Assembly (NCBI RefSeq): GCF_005047355.1
Contig: NZ_SUMC01000021.1
Span: 1-64,000, forward strand
Direction: 5' to 3'
Origin: Actinacidiphila oryziradicis
GTDB taxonomy: Bacteria > Actinomycetota > Actinomycetes > Streptomycetales > Streptomycetaceae
DNA: 64,000 nucleotides
Position numbers and translations under genes: made by a program. Numbering within the stretch: position 1 is the first letter of the stretch; every line of letters begins with the position of its first letter. Below the pieces are notes generated by a model, which did not search any database, was not told the origin of the DNA, and worked only from the letters and a program-made list of their open reading frames with translations. Below are positions 36,336 to 44,364 of this stretch, piece by piece.

Positions 36336-36527
36336 AGCCCCTCCAGGCAGTCGGCCCCACGCCGCCACCAGGGTTGCGGCCAGGAATGCAGCTTTCGCTG
36401 CGGCGACGCCGCACGTGATTGCCCGGACAAGTCCTAGTCGAGCGCAGCTGTCGCGGCTCGCAGTTCGTCGAGTGCGTGGCGTGTGAGTTCGGTGAACGTC
36501 TGCTGGTTGGTCAGATCGGCCCACTGG
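36297..36527. repeat. direct repeat, copy 2 (matches 3256-3490)
   Basis: Second copy of a ~235-bp sequence, same orientation. It covers the 5' end of the 72-aa ORF, the spacer with GTGATTGCCCGGACAAG at 36415-36431, and the last ~30 codons of the TetR gene. This copy sits in an intact gene context, so it is the probable source copy. Confidence 0.8.
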
Positions 36528-37006
36528 TCGAAGGCGCGGTCGAAGGCGCGGATGCCGAGTTCGGCGGCGAGGCTCGCGGTCGGTTCCCGTACGCCGCGCT
36601 TGTGGAGTGCGTCTGCCATGGCTCCGGCAAGTCCGGCACGCTTAAAGGCGGCGCGCTCCTGCAGTTCGCCGCTGCCGGCGATGACCGGACGGAGCTTGGC
36701 GCTGAACTCACGGCGGTCGTCGGTAAAGGTAGCCGTGATCGCGTCGAGGGCCGCGCCGACCGCTTCGAGTGGCGTGGCCGGGCTGGGCGCCTCGGTGATC
36801 GCGTCGGCGAGGAGCCGAGCGTGCATGTCCTGGCCGGCGAAGAGCACTTCCCGCTTGTCGGGGAAGTGCCGGAAGAAGGTGGTCTTGGTCAGACCGGCCC
36901 GATCGGCGATCTCGTTGACGGTGGTGGCGTCGTAGCCCTGTTCGGTGAACAGGTCGAGTGCGGCGCGCACCAGCCGTTCCCGCGCGTTCGGTTCCCATCG
37001 AGCCAT
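36434..37006 (-). CDS. TetR-family regulator
   Basis: 190 aa from ATG 37006 (MARWEPNARERLVRAALDLF); an upstream ATG at 37042 falls inside the operator. HTH: DATTVNEIADRAGLTKTTFF, RHFPDKREVLFAGQD. The C-terminal domain is typical of regulators paired with a reductase. Divergent from the SDR at 37120; the spacer holds a 58-bp palindrome (37019-37076) that is very likely its operator. Confidence 0.9.
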   Translation of the reverse strand: MARWEPNARERLVRAALDLFTEQGYDATTVNEIADRAGLTKTTFFRHFPDKREVLFAGQDMHARLLADAITEAPSPATPLEAVGAALDAITATFTDDRREFSAKLRPVIAGSGELQERAAFKRAGLAGAMADALHKRGVREPTASLAAELGIRAFDRAFDQWADLTNQQTFTELTRHALDELRAATAALD

Positions 37007-37018
37007 GGGGACAGCATA

Positions 37019-37076
37019 AGTGATGTGACTTGGTACCGTCACGTCGACTATGGTGACGGCACCAAGTCACATCACT
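37019..37076. promoter_or_regulatory. 58-bp palindromic operator of the TetR/SDR pair
   Basis: Arms of 24 nt (37019-37042 and 37053-37076) match in 23 of 24 positions around a 10-nt spacer. Each arm contains GTGACTTGGT. It covers the region just upstream of the TetR start and 44 bp before the SDR start. Binding by the TetR protein is inferred from position. Confidence 0.8.
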
Positions 37077-37119
37077 TCGCTCCGCGCGGGCGGGGCGCCC
37101 CATCCCAGGAGAGCTACTC

Positions 37120-38001
37120 ATGCGTGTATTCGTCACCGGCGCCAGCGGCCACATCGGATCGGCCGTGGTGCCCGAACTGATCCACGGACACAAGGTCGTC
37201 GGCCTGGCCCGATCCGACGCCTCGGCCGCCGCCGTCAAAGCCTTGGGCGCCGAGGTGCGCCGCGGCGACATCGACGACCTGGACGGTCTGCGCGAGGCCG
37301 CGGCCGACGCGGACGCGGTCATCCACCTCGCGTTCAACCACGACGCCATATCCGCCGGGAACTTCGCCGGTGCGGTGGCCGCCGACTTGGCTGTGGTGCA
37401 GACACTCGGCGACGCGCTGGCCGGCACGGGCAAGGCCCTCATCGGCATCGGCTTGACGCACACCGGCGACGCGAAGCGCGACGCGGTGATCGACGCCAAC
37501 CCCCGCTCCGCCGTCGCGCGCGCGATCGCCGGGTTCACCGAACGCGGCGTGCGGACCGTGCTCGTCGCGATCCCGCCGGTCACGCACAGCACGCGGGACA
37601 AGATCGGCTTCATCCCCACGCTGATCAAGACCGCCCGCGACACGGGCGTGTCCGGCTACGTCGGCGACGGCACCAACCGGTGGCCCGCCGGTCACGTCCT
37701 GGACATCGGCCACCTCTACCGGCTGGCGCTGGAGAAGGCCCCGGCCAGCTCGCAGCTGTACGCCGCGACCGAAGAGGGCATCACGGTACGCGAGATCGCC
37801 GAGACCATCGGCCGCCACCTGAACGTCCCGGCCGTGAGCATCCCGGCCGAGCAGGCCGCGGACCACTTCAAGGCCTTCCCGTTCATGACGCTCGACATCA
37901 CGATGTCCAACGCGGACACCAAGCAGTTGCTGGACTGGGAGCCGGTCCACCCCGGCCTGATCGCCGACCTCGAAGACGGCCACTACTTCACCACCGACTG
38001 A
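37120..38001 (+). CDS. atypical SDR / NAD(P)-dependent epimerase-like protein
   Basis: 293 aa. N-terminal MRVFVTGASGHIGSAVVPEL is the TGxxGxxG Rossmann motif of extended/atypical SDRs, then ADAVIHLAFNHD and YVGDGTNRWPAGHVLDIGHL. The C-terminal part (EGITVREIAETIGRHLNVPA) is as in SDR_a5-type proteins. Cytosolic oxidoreductase or epimerase with unknown substrate. GGAGAG at 37107-37112 precedes the ATG. Controlled by the divergent TetR gene. Confidence 0.9.
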   Translation: MRVFVTGASGHIGSAVVPELIHGHKVVGLARSDASAAAVKALGAEVRRGDIDDLDGLREAAADADAVIHLAFNHDAISAGNFAGAVAADLAVVQTLGDALAGTGKALIGIGLTHTGDAKRDAVIDANPRSAVARAIAGFTERGVRTVLVAIPPVTHSTRDKIGFIPTLIKTARDTGVSGYVGDGTNRWPAGHVLDIGHLYRLALEKAPASSQLYAATEEGITVREIAETIGRHLNVPAVSIPAEQAADHFKAFPFMTLDITMSNADTKQLLDWEPVHPGLIADLEDGHYFTTD

Positions 38002-38076
38002 CGCCGACCCACCCCACCAGCCCAGCCGGCGGTTAGTCCGCCGGCAGGGCTGGTGGGGGCTCCGCGCCCCCGCCAC

Positions 38077-38102
38077 ATAATCGCCCGGACAGGCTCCAGT
38101 CG
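38077..38102. repeat. 26-bp recurrent motif (also 3381-3406, 36415-36440)
   Basis: (G/A)T(G/A)AT(T/C)GCCCGGACA(A/G)G(T/C)(T/C)C(C/T)AGTCG occurs three times. Each copy lies next to a gene remnant or repeat edge, here directly before the stop of a TnpC-like gene. It could be the terminus of a site-specific transposon. Confidence 0.4.
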
Positions 38103-38106
38103 TACT

Positions 38107-38480
38107 TCACCCTTCCGTGGGGCGGGCGGTGTTGAGTCGGCTGATGGCCTGGCGGTTGGCCGCCCGCGCGGCCTGCAGTTCCTCGTCACGTTCCTCAAGC
38201 TGGCCGGTCAGGTCGATCACCTGTGGTTCCAGCGTGGTGATCCGGCTCTTGAGCTGCTCAACGTCATCGGGATCCCCGAGCCCGGACTCCCGCCACGCCT
38301 GCTCGCCAAGGAGTTCGGAGAGCTTGGTCTCCAGGTGCCTGACGCGGGCAGCGCGACGGGTGCCGCAGTCCAGTGCATTCGCCAAGTCTGCCTGGAGCGA
38401 CGCCCGGCTGACGACGGGGCCAGCGTCGTCGCCGGGCGGTTCGGCACCAGCGGCGTGGACCTGGACGAGCAGGTCCCACC
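38107..38480 (-). pseudogene. TnpC/DUF6262-like coiled-coil protein, N-terminally truncated
   Basis: The frame ends VRHLETKLSELLGEQAW, ESGLGDPDDVEQLKSRITTL and EERDEELQAARAANRQAISR: a long coiled coil resembling the third protein of Tn554-like tyrosine-recombinase transposons. The reading frame is open back to ~38480 (VSRASLQADLANALD) with no good start. The DNA-binding N-terminus is missing. Confidence 0.5.
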
Positions 38481-38685
38481 CACGAGGGATGACGCGGGTC
38501 GTCGATCACCGCGAAATGATCGACCAGATCCACGACCGTCGTGTCCAGGGCCAGGTCATCGCCCTGACCACCGTCAGAACCGTCATCGCCGGCCGACAAC
38601 GATGACACCAACACCGACCAGACATCCGCCTCGTCGGACGACAAGGTGGCAGAATGCACGGACAACGGAACTCCGGTGATGAGAG

Positions 38686-38960
38686 GTCTTGGCGGACGTC
38701 TCTGGAGGACCCCGAGGGCGTACGTCCTCGGATCTTCTTTCAGCAGGTCCCCGAGGGCCGCCAAGAACCGCCTGCACCTGGACGTACGCGCCGCACCCGG
38801 CCTGCACGGCGACGAGCGGATGGCCGCCCTCGAAGCGGAGTGCGAGCGCCTCGTCGGTCTCGGCGCCACCCGCTTGCGCCGCGACGAGCCGGCGCCTCCT
38901 ACCAGCGCGGGCTACATCGTGATGGCCGATCCGGAGGGAAACGAGTTCTGCTTGGACTGA
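38686..38960 (+). pseudogene. VOC/glyoxalase-like protein, frameshifted
   Basis: SWRTSLEDPEGVRPRIFFQQ then VPEG in one frame; after a frame change at ~38755, KNRLHLDVRAAPG, RLVGLGATRLRRDEP and VMADPEGNEFCLD in another. Together these are the C-terminal half of a VOC-superfamily protein (the 'DPEGNEF' end is diagnostic). The N-terminal half is missing. Its stop overlaps the 3' end of the convergent SDR gene. Confidence 0.7.
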
Positions 38961-39859
38961 ACGACGGGGAACTTCACCCCGGTGAGGTCTTCGGAGACGG
39001 CCCACAGCCGCTGCTGGACGGCTACCTCGTACGACTCCGGGCTGGAGGTGACCAGCCGGGGGTGGCCCATGACCTCGTTGCGTCCGCCGGGACCGTAGTA
39101 CTGGCCGCCGAGCGCGGCGGGGTCGGTGGCGGCGCGCAGGGTCGGCAGCGCGCCCATCGCCGGCGTCTGGGTGATCAGCGGCGCGAGCCAGGTGAGCGGA
39201 AGCCGGAGGGCCGCGGGGGTGTTGCGGGCGAGCTCGGTGCTGGACATGCCGGGGTGCGCGGCCACCGCGACGGTGGTGCCGTGCGTGGCGAGCCGGCGCT
39301 GCAGCTCGTACGTGAACATCAGGTTGGCCAGCTTGGACTGACCATAGGCGGCGGCCCGGCTGTACGACCGCTCCCACTGCAGGTCGTCGAAGTGGATCGC
39401 GGCCCGGATGCGGTGGCCGGTGCTGCTGACCGTCACCACGCGCGAGCCGGGCACCGGCAGCATCAGGTCCAGCAGCAGCCCGGTGAGCGCGAAGTGGCCG
39501 AGGTGGTTGGTGCCGAACTGCATCTCGAAGCCGTCCCGGGTGGTCTGCTTCGGGGTGTACATCACGCCGGCGTTGTTGATCAGCAGGTCGATCCGGTCGA
39601 GCCGGGACCGCAGCGCCGCCGCCGCGGTCCGGACGGAGTCGAGCGAGGTCAGGTCCAGCGCCTGCACGGTCACGTCGCCGGTCATGCGGGCCGCGGCCTG
39701 CTCGCCCTTCTCGACGTTGCGCACGGCGAGCACCACGGACGCCCCGCGCTCGGCGAGCGCCTTGGCGGTCTCGTACCCCAGTCCGGTGTTGGCCCCGGTC
39801 ACCACGGCCACCCGCCCGCGCTGGTCCGGAATGTTCGCCGTCGTCCACTTCTCGCTCAT
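38912..39859 (-). CDS. short-chain dehydrogenase/reductase
   Basis: 315 aa. VAVVTGANTGLGYETAKALA (cofactor motif), DLLINNAGVMYTP, RVVTVSSTGHRI and AYGQSKLANLMFTYEL with the YxxxK catalytic pair: a complete SDR of the retinol-dehydrogenase/protochlorophyllide-reductase-like group. Family members end near 'LTGV.F'; here the frame runs on ~15 codons through VQSKQNSFPSGSA into the antisense of the VOC remnant, so the original stop was lost at a junction. Divergent from the TetR gene at 39969. Confidence 0.88.
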   Translation of the reverse strand: MSEKWTTANIPDQRGRVAVVTGANTGLGYETAKALAERGASVVLAVRNVEKGEQAAARMTGDVTVQALDLTSLDSVRTAAAALRSRLDRIDLLINNAGVMYTPKQTTRDGFEMQFGTNHLGHFALTGLLLDLMLPVPGSRVVTVSSTGHRIRAAIHFDDLQWERSYSRAAAYGQSKLANLMFTYELQRRLATHGTTVAVAAHPGMSSTELARNTPAALRLPLTWLAPLITQTPAMGALPTLRAATDPAALGGQYYGPGGRNEVMGHPRLVTSSPESYEVAVQQRLWAVSEDLTGVKFPVVQSKQNSFPSGSAITM

Positions 39860-39914
39860 GTCAGGCTCCCAACTAACTAACGTACCGAAGGTATCTTGTG
39901 TCGACGACGTTAAA

Positions 39915-39949
39915 GTACTTGCGGTACGTTGTCAACGTACCGCAGGTAC
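39915..39949. promoter_or_regulatory. TetR operator, 16-bp inverted repeat
   Basis: Arms 39915-39930 and 39934-39949 match in 15 of 16 positions around GTC; each has the core GCGGTACGTT. A related half, ACGTACCGAAGGTA, lies at 39879-39892 nearer the SDR start. These sites lie between the divergent SDR and TetR genes and are the likely TetR operators. Confidence 0.75.
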
Positions 39950-39968
39950 CTAAGTTAGGCTGGCGATC

Positions 39969-40634
39969 GTGACTTTCCAGCGGGCGCGAACCGAAGAGCA
40001 GCGGGAGATCCGCCGACGGGCGATCCTCGACATGGCGTCGGCGATGCTCGACGAGATGCCTGTGGCCGCGGTCACCCTAAACGAGCTCAGCCGCCGGGTA
40101 GGCCTGGCGAAGCCGAACGTGCTGCGCTACTTCGAGTCTCGCGAGGCGGTGCTGCTAGAACTGCTGGACCACTTCCTGCAGGAGTGGCTGACGGAACTGG
40201 CAGGCGAGTTGGCCGCCGGCATCGACGAAAATCTACCCATGGCCGAGCGAGCGGCAGCGGTGGCCGAGATCCTCAGCCGCTCACTCTCCGGCCGAGTGGT
40301 GCTGTGCGACCTCTTCGGCGCACAGGGCAGCGTCCTGGAACACAACGTCTCCGTCGAGGTCGTAGCACGCTACAAGCGCGCCTCCCTGGACCGCCTGACA
40401 ACCATGACCGCCCTTATCCAGAAGTACCTGCCGGAGCTGGGCGAGAACGCAACACTGTTCAGCCTGCAAACCATGGTCATGGCCGGCGCGCTGTCGGCGT
40501 ACAGCACACCCCCACCCAGCCTGCAGGCGGCCTACCAGGCCGAGCCCGACCTGGCCCGCTTCCACTTGGAGCTGAAGGACTACTTGAAGCTGGCCCTGAC
40601 CGCAACCCTCCTGGGCGTGCTACCCCGCCGCTGA
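39969..40634 (+). CDS. TetR-family regulator
   Basis: 221 aa from GTG 39969. HTH: PVAAVTLNELSRRVGLAKPN, VLRYFESREAVLLELLD. C-terminal domain like TetR_C_17-type regulators (LFGAQGSVLEHNVSVEVV, FSLQTMVMAGALSAYS). Divergent from an SDR gene with a strong dyad between them. A repressor role for the SDR is inferred. Confidence 0.9.
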   Translation: MTFQRARTEEQREIRRRAILDMASAMLDEMPVAAVTLNELSRRVGLAKPNVLRYFESREAVLLELLDHFLQEWLTELAGELAAGIDENLPMAERAAAVAEILSRSLSGRVVLCDLFGAQGSVLEHNVSVEVVARYKRASLDRLTTMTALIQKYLPELGENATLFSLQTMVMAGALSAYSTPPPSLQAAYQAEPDLARFHLELKDYLKLALTATLLGVLPRR

Positions 40635-40763
40635 CCTGCGTTGCACTGGACAGGCCAAAACCCCTGTATTTCTCGCGCTCGGACGGTGGAGGGGCCGGGG
40701 TGCCCAAGCTCGGGCTGCTGGCCCTGACCACTTCGGACTCCGCGTCAACGCTCTTCCTCCCTC

Positions 40764-40907
40764 GGCGAGCAGGGCGCGTCGCTGCTGATGCTGATGGCGA
40801 AGTCCCGGCACAAGAAACCGGAGAACGTCCGCCGTTACTTCAAGCCCTCCCCGGAGGCCATCGCGGAGCTCACCGGCCTGCTTGCGCCGGGTGACAGCAG
40901 GCGCTGA
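40764..40907 (+). pseudogene. tyrosine recombinase, C-terminal scar
   Basis: 47 codons ending in TGA: GEQGASLLMLMAKSRHKKPE then NVRRYFKPSPEAIAEL and LLAPGDSRR. This is the end of a phage-type integrase; the active-site Tyr is in VRRYFKP. All upstream catalytic residues are lost. Confidence 0.6.
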
Positions 40908-40926
40908 GTCACCCGGCAGCCGGAAG

Positions 40927-41805
40927 TCAGGCCGTCAGGGCCGGCTTGAGTACGTCCTGGCACCACTGGCGGAAGCTGGTCGGGCCGGCGGTCTGCAGGG
41001 TGCGCTGCTCGGCGTCGTAGATGCCGTCGTTCTGGGCTGTGGCCATGTCGACCAGTCCCTGTGTGAATCCGTCGGTCATCCCGTACTGCAGCATCGTCGT
41101 CTTGTATGCCTCGTTGCTGATCTGCTGGAAGCGGACCGGTCGTTCCAGGACCTCGGAGAGGACCTTGGCCATGTCGTTGGGGGACAGCGCGTTGGGGCTG
41201 ATCACCGGGACGCTGCCCTGTCCGCTCCAGGAGTCGTCGAGCAGCAGGTCGGCAGCCGCCGCGGCGATGTCGCGGGTGGCGACGGTCGCGAGCGGGCGGT
41301 CTGTGGAGTTCGCCAGGAAAAATATCCCCTGACTCTTGATCGCCTCGACCTGGCTGAGCAGGTTCTCCATGAAGAACGGCATGGCCAGCGACCGGTAGTT
41401 CACGCCGGTGCTCTCGATCAGCTCGTCCATCGCGAACGCGGGCGACAGAAGCCCGGCGGGCTTGCCGTACGCACGGCCCAAGCTGGAGACGCCGATCACA
41501 CGCTTGACTCCTTGGCTATTGATCGCGTCGCATGCCGGCCGGGTGAAGTCCAGGTAGTAGTCCTCGATGTCGTCGGCGCGGGGGTTCGGGGGCACCAGCC
41601 ACAGCACGCTGTCAGCGCCCGCGAACGCCTCGGTGACAACGTCGCTGTCGCTGTGCGACCCCTGGACGATCTCGACGCGCTCGCGGACCTGCGGGGAGAG
41701 GCGGGCGGGGTCGCGGGCGATCACGCGGATCGGCTGACCGCTGTCGAGGAGCTTGGCAAGGGTCTGGTGGCCGATCTGGCCGGTGGGGGCGGTGATGACG
41801 ATCAC
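40927..41805 (-). CDS. NmrA-like NAD(P)-binding oxidoreductase
   Basis: 292 aa from GTG 41805, with CGGAGG upstream; a longer frame exists but lacks a ribosome site. IVITAPTGQIGHQTLAKLLD is the NmrA-type Rossmann motif, then QPIRVIARDPARL, ADSVLWLVPPNPR, KRVIGVSSLGRAY and MPFFMENLLSQ. Likely a quinone-reductase-like or redox-sensing SDR. Divergent from the TetR gene at 41948. Confidence 0.88.
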   Translation of the reverse strand: MIVITAPTGQIGHQTLAKLLDSGQPIRVIARDPARLSPQVRERVEIVQGSHSDSDVVTEAFAGADSVLWLVPPNPRADDIEDYYLDFTRPACDAINSQGVKRVIGVSSLGRAYGKPAGLLSPAFAMDELIESTGVNYRSLAMPFFMENLLSQVEAIKSQGIFFLANSTDRPLATVATRDIAAAAADLLLDDSWSGQGSVPVISPNALSPNDMAKVLSEVLERPVRFQQISNEAYKTTMLQYGMTDGFTQGLVDMATAQNDGIYDAEQRTLQTAGPTSFRQWCQDVLKPALTA

Positions 41806-41882
41806 GGAAACCTCCGGGAGGGATTGCTTCGAGGATGTGACGGTGTGCCTTCGGATCGCTGCCCATCGACACCGTTTCCGTC

Positions 41883-41936
41883 GATAACGAAAACACGTTA
41901 TCAATGAGTTCGCAAATCGCTAACGAGCTTCCGTTA
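41883..41936. promoter_or_regulatory. two TAACG-N6-CGTTA operators
   Basis: Dyad 1: GATAACG (41883-41889)-N6-CGTTATC (41896-41902). Dyad 2: TAACG (41921-41925)-N6-CGTTA (41932-41936). Both have the same half-site and spacing, between the divergent NmrA-like and TetR genes. The second lies 11 bp before the TetR start. Confidence 0.7.
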
Positions 41937-41947
41937 ACATTGGAAAC

Positions 41948-42652
41948 ATGGAGACCGATCGCTCTGCCTCTGCGGACAGCCACCGTGCCCGAATCATCAC
42001 CGCCGCAGCCCGGCTCCTCGCCGAAAGCGGCCGCGAGGCGGTGTCGACCCGGGCAGTGAGCGCTGCGGCCGGCGTCCAGGCCCCGACCATCTACCGGCTC
42101 TTCGGCGACAAGCAGGGCCTGCTCGACGCGGTGGCTGCCCACGGGTTCGCCGCGTACCTGAACGAAAAGACCGACCTCACGCCCAGCGGCGACCCGGTCG
42201 AGGATCTGCGCACCGGATGGGATCTGAACATCGGCTTCGGCCTCGCCAACCCAGCCCTGTACGCCCTCATGTACGGCGAGCCCCGCCCCGACGCGACTCC
42301 GCCGGCAGCGCTCGCCGCAGCCGAAGTCCTCGCCGCCCACATCCACCGGATCGCCGAGGCGGGCAGGCTTCGGGTCGATGAGGAACGCGCCGCGCAACTC
42401 GTCCACGCCGTCGGCGGCGGCACGGCCCTCGCGCTGATCGCCACTCCTGAAGACCGACGAGACCTCACCGTGTCCGACCTGGCACGGGAAGCGGTCATCG
42501 CCGCGATCATCACAGACGCCCCCGCCCTGGCCGTGCCCGGGCCGGCCGGCGCCGCGGTCACCCTCCGTGCAGTCCTCCCGCAGACTTCCGCACTGAGTGC
42601 CAACGAGCGCAGCCTGCTTAAGGAATGGCTCGACCGCATCGCCAGATGCTGA
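41948..42652 (+). CDS. TetR-family regulator
   Basis: 234 aa. HTH: AARLLAESGREAVSTRAVSA, GVQAPTIYRLFGDKQGLLD. The C-terminal domain (GWDLNIGFGLANPALYALMY, LVHAVGGGTALALIA) is a common actinomycete TetR ligand-binding type. Probably represses itself and the divergent NmrA-like gene through the paired TAACG dyads. Confidence 0.9.
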   Translation: METDRSASADSHRARIITAAARLLAESGREAVSTRAVSAAAGVQAPTIYRLFGDKQGLLDAVAAHGFAAYLNEKTDLTPSGDPVEDLRTGWDLNIGFGLANPALYALMYGEPRPDATPPAALAAAEVLAAHIHRIAEAGRLRVDEERAAQLVHAVGGGTALALIATPEDRRDLTVSDLAREAVIAAIITDAPALAVPGPAGAAVTLRAVLPQTSALSANERSLLKEWLDRIARC

Positions 42653-42661
42653 TGCCCCTCC

Positions 42662-42769
42662 TCACTCGTCGTCGGTAGCGTCCGGATCGCACAGCGGCCG
42701 CAGACCGCCAGGCAGTTCGGGAAGCTGGAAGGAGTACCGGCCGAGCATGTTGTGTGCGACATCCGTGGG
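42662..42769 (-). pseudogene. Tn3-family TnpA, C-terminal scar
   Basis: The minus-strand tail NMLGRYSFQLPELPGGLRPL then CDPDATDDE and a stop matches the last ~35 residues of Tn3 transposases and resembles the end of the TnpA at 51971. The rest of the gene is gone. Confidence 0.6.
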
Positions 42770-42923
42770 TTCCCCTGAGCCCCGCTGAGTCCCTGACCCC
42801 GTGGCCAGGGGGTTCTTCCTCCTTCGGGTGCTCTGTGGCCTTGTGACGTAACTTCGGGATTCTTGAAGCGTTCTCACCTCGTCCGACCGATCCACAGTCG
42901 GGCCGAAGGCGAGGAGGCTCGGG

Positions 42924-44014
42924 TTGGCAGCACTGGCAGTCGTACGGGACCTGTGTGAACACTGGGCGCCCGCGTCGGCGGAAGAGCTGGAGCAGTTCGA
43001 GACCGACGTGCTGTCCGGGTTCGTCCTGGCGCAGGCCTCGGCGGGCCTGGCGGACGGCACCATCCGCGGCGACGTGGGGCACCTGGAGCAGATCAGGACC
43101 TGGTTCGGCCGACCACTGTGGGCCATGGAGCCCGCCGACGCCGACGCGTACTTCGGGAAGGTGCTGCGGAACTCGCCGAGCGGCACCCGGCTGGCCCGGT
43201 CGCAGGCGCTGACCACGTACTTCATGTTCCTGGAGCTTCGGCACAAGGTCGAAATCCACCGGATGACTGGCCGGGTCGTCGAGTGCCCGATCGACGAGAT
43301 GAACCGACCGCGCGGGGCCAAGGACGCCCAGTTGCGGATCCCGCCGAGCGAGCCGGAGGTCGGAACCCTGTTCACCGGCTGGGGGGGTGAGCTTGCCACC
43401 TGCCGCAAGTTCGCCCCTACCGCCAGGAACTACACCGCCTCGAAGCTGATGTCCCAGGTCGGCCTGCGGGTGAGCGAGGCATGCAAGCTCGACCTCGCCG
43501 ACATCAAGTGGGACCTGGGCCGCTTCGGCAAACTCCACGTCCGCCACGGCAAGGGCGCCCGCGGATCGGGTCCGCGTGAGCGGATGGTGCCGCTGATCAA
43601 CGGCGCTGACCGCACGCTGCGTTGCTTCATCGAAGATGTGTGGGGCCAGTTCGACGACGACCACACCCGCCCCGGCGCCCCTTTGTTCCCCTCCGAACGC
43701 AAGAACACTGACGGCACTTCGCGCCGGGTGGGCGACGACGCCCTGCGCAACGGTCTCAGGGGCGCGGCCACAGCGCATCTGCCGAGGTGGGGAGAGAAGC
43801 TGACGCCGCATGTTCTGCGGCATTTCTGCGGCATTTCTGCGCGTCCCAACTCTATGGAAACGGCCTGGACTTGCTGGCAATTCAGGAGGTTTTGGGGCAT
43901 TCCTGGATCGCCACGACGATGCGATACGTACATGTCCAGCAGACCCGGGTCGAGGACGCCTGGACCGCCGGGACCGAGCGGGCCGCGAAGCGGCTGGAAG
44001 GGCTGATCCGATGA
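42924..44014 (+). pseudogene. tyrosine recombinase disrupted by an 11-bp duplication
   Basis: TTG start at 42924 with GAGGAGG six bases upstream. N-terminal SAM-like domain (ASAGLADGTIRGDVGHLEQI), catalytic region SQVGLRVSEACKLDLADIKW (first Arg), then HVLRHF (HxxR) at ~43806. There an 11-bp unit CGGCATTTCTG is tandemly repeated (43818-43839) and shifts the frame. With one unit removed the frame continues CASQLYGNGLDLLAIQEVLG, HSWIATTMRYVHVQ (catalytic His and Tyr) to a TGA at 44014. It is the first gene of a three-gene recombinase set with 44011 and 44365. Confidence 0.8.
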
Positions 44015-44334
44015 GGTGGAACCTGCGGCTGACCGCCGCGAACAAGGGTATCTGGAAGGCATCCGAGCTCCAGCGAAGCCTGGCTGAGCACGGGCTGGTG
44101 ATCTCGGCGGGGAAGATGTCCGGGCTGTGGTCCGGCCAGCCGGTGTCCCTCAAGCTGGAGGACCTGGACGTCATCTGCGTCGTCCTGGGCTGCGAGATCG
44201 GCGACCTGTTGGTCCCCGAACCGGACAAGGTCCGCCGCCCCGGCGAGGAGAGCGGACAGCAGGCCGCCGTCGGCGCCCCCGTACCGGTGGTGGTGCCCCG
44301 CCGGCGGGACGGCCGTTCCCTGCCTCCGCGGTGA
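44011..44334 (+). CDS. HTH (XRE-like) protein of recombinase set
   Basis: 107 aa; its ATG overlaps the recombinase stop (ATGA). A Cro/C1-type HTH of the 'LKLEDLDVICVVLGCEIGDL' kind with the preceding GIWKASELQRSLAEHGLVIS and KMSGLWSG. Such small HTH proteins follow tyrosine recombinases in actinomycete transposable elements and probably assist recombination or regulate it. The tail is Pro/Arg-rich. Confidence 0.7.
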   Translation: MRWNLRLTAANKGIWKASELQRSLAEHGLVISAGKMSGLWSGQPVSLKLEDLDVICVVLGCEIGDLLVPEPDKVRRPGEESGQQAAVGAPVPVVVPRRRDGRSLPPR

Positions 44335-44364
44335 CGGGCCGGTTGGCACGAGGGTGGTAACTCC

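Noticed and set aside
38583..39848. Minus-strand 421-codon frame overlapping the SDR in another frame
   Set aside because: Arg/Gly/His-rich translation with no domain; the SDR frame has all catalytic motifs.
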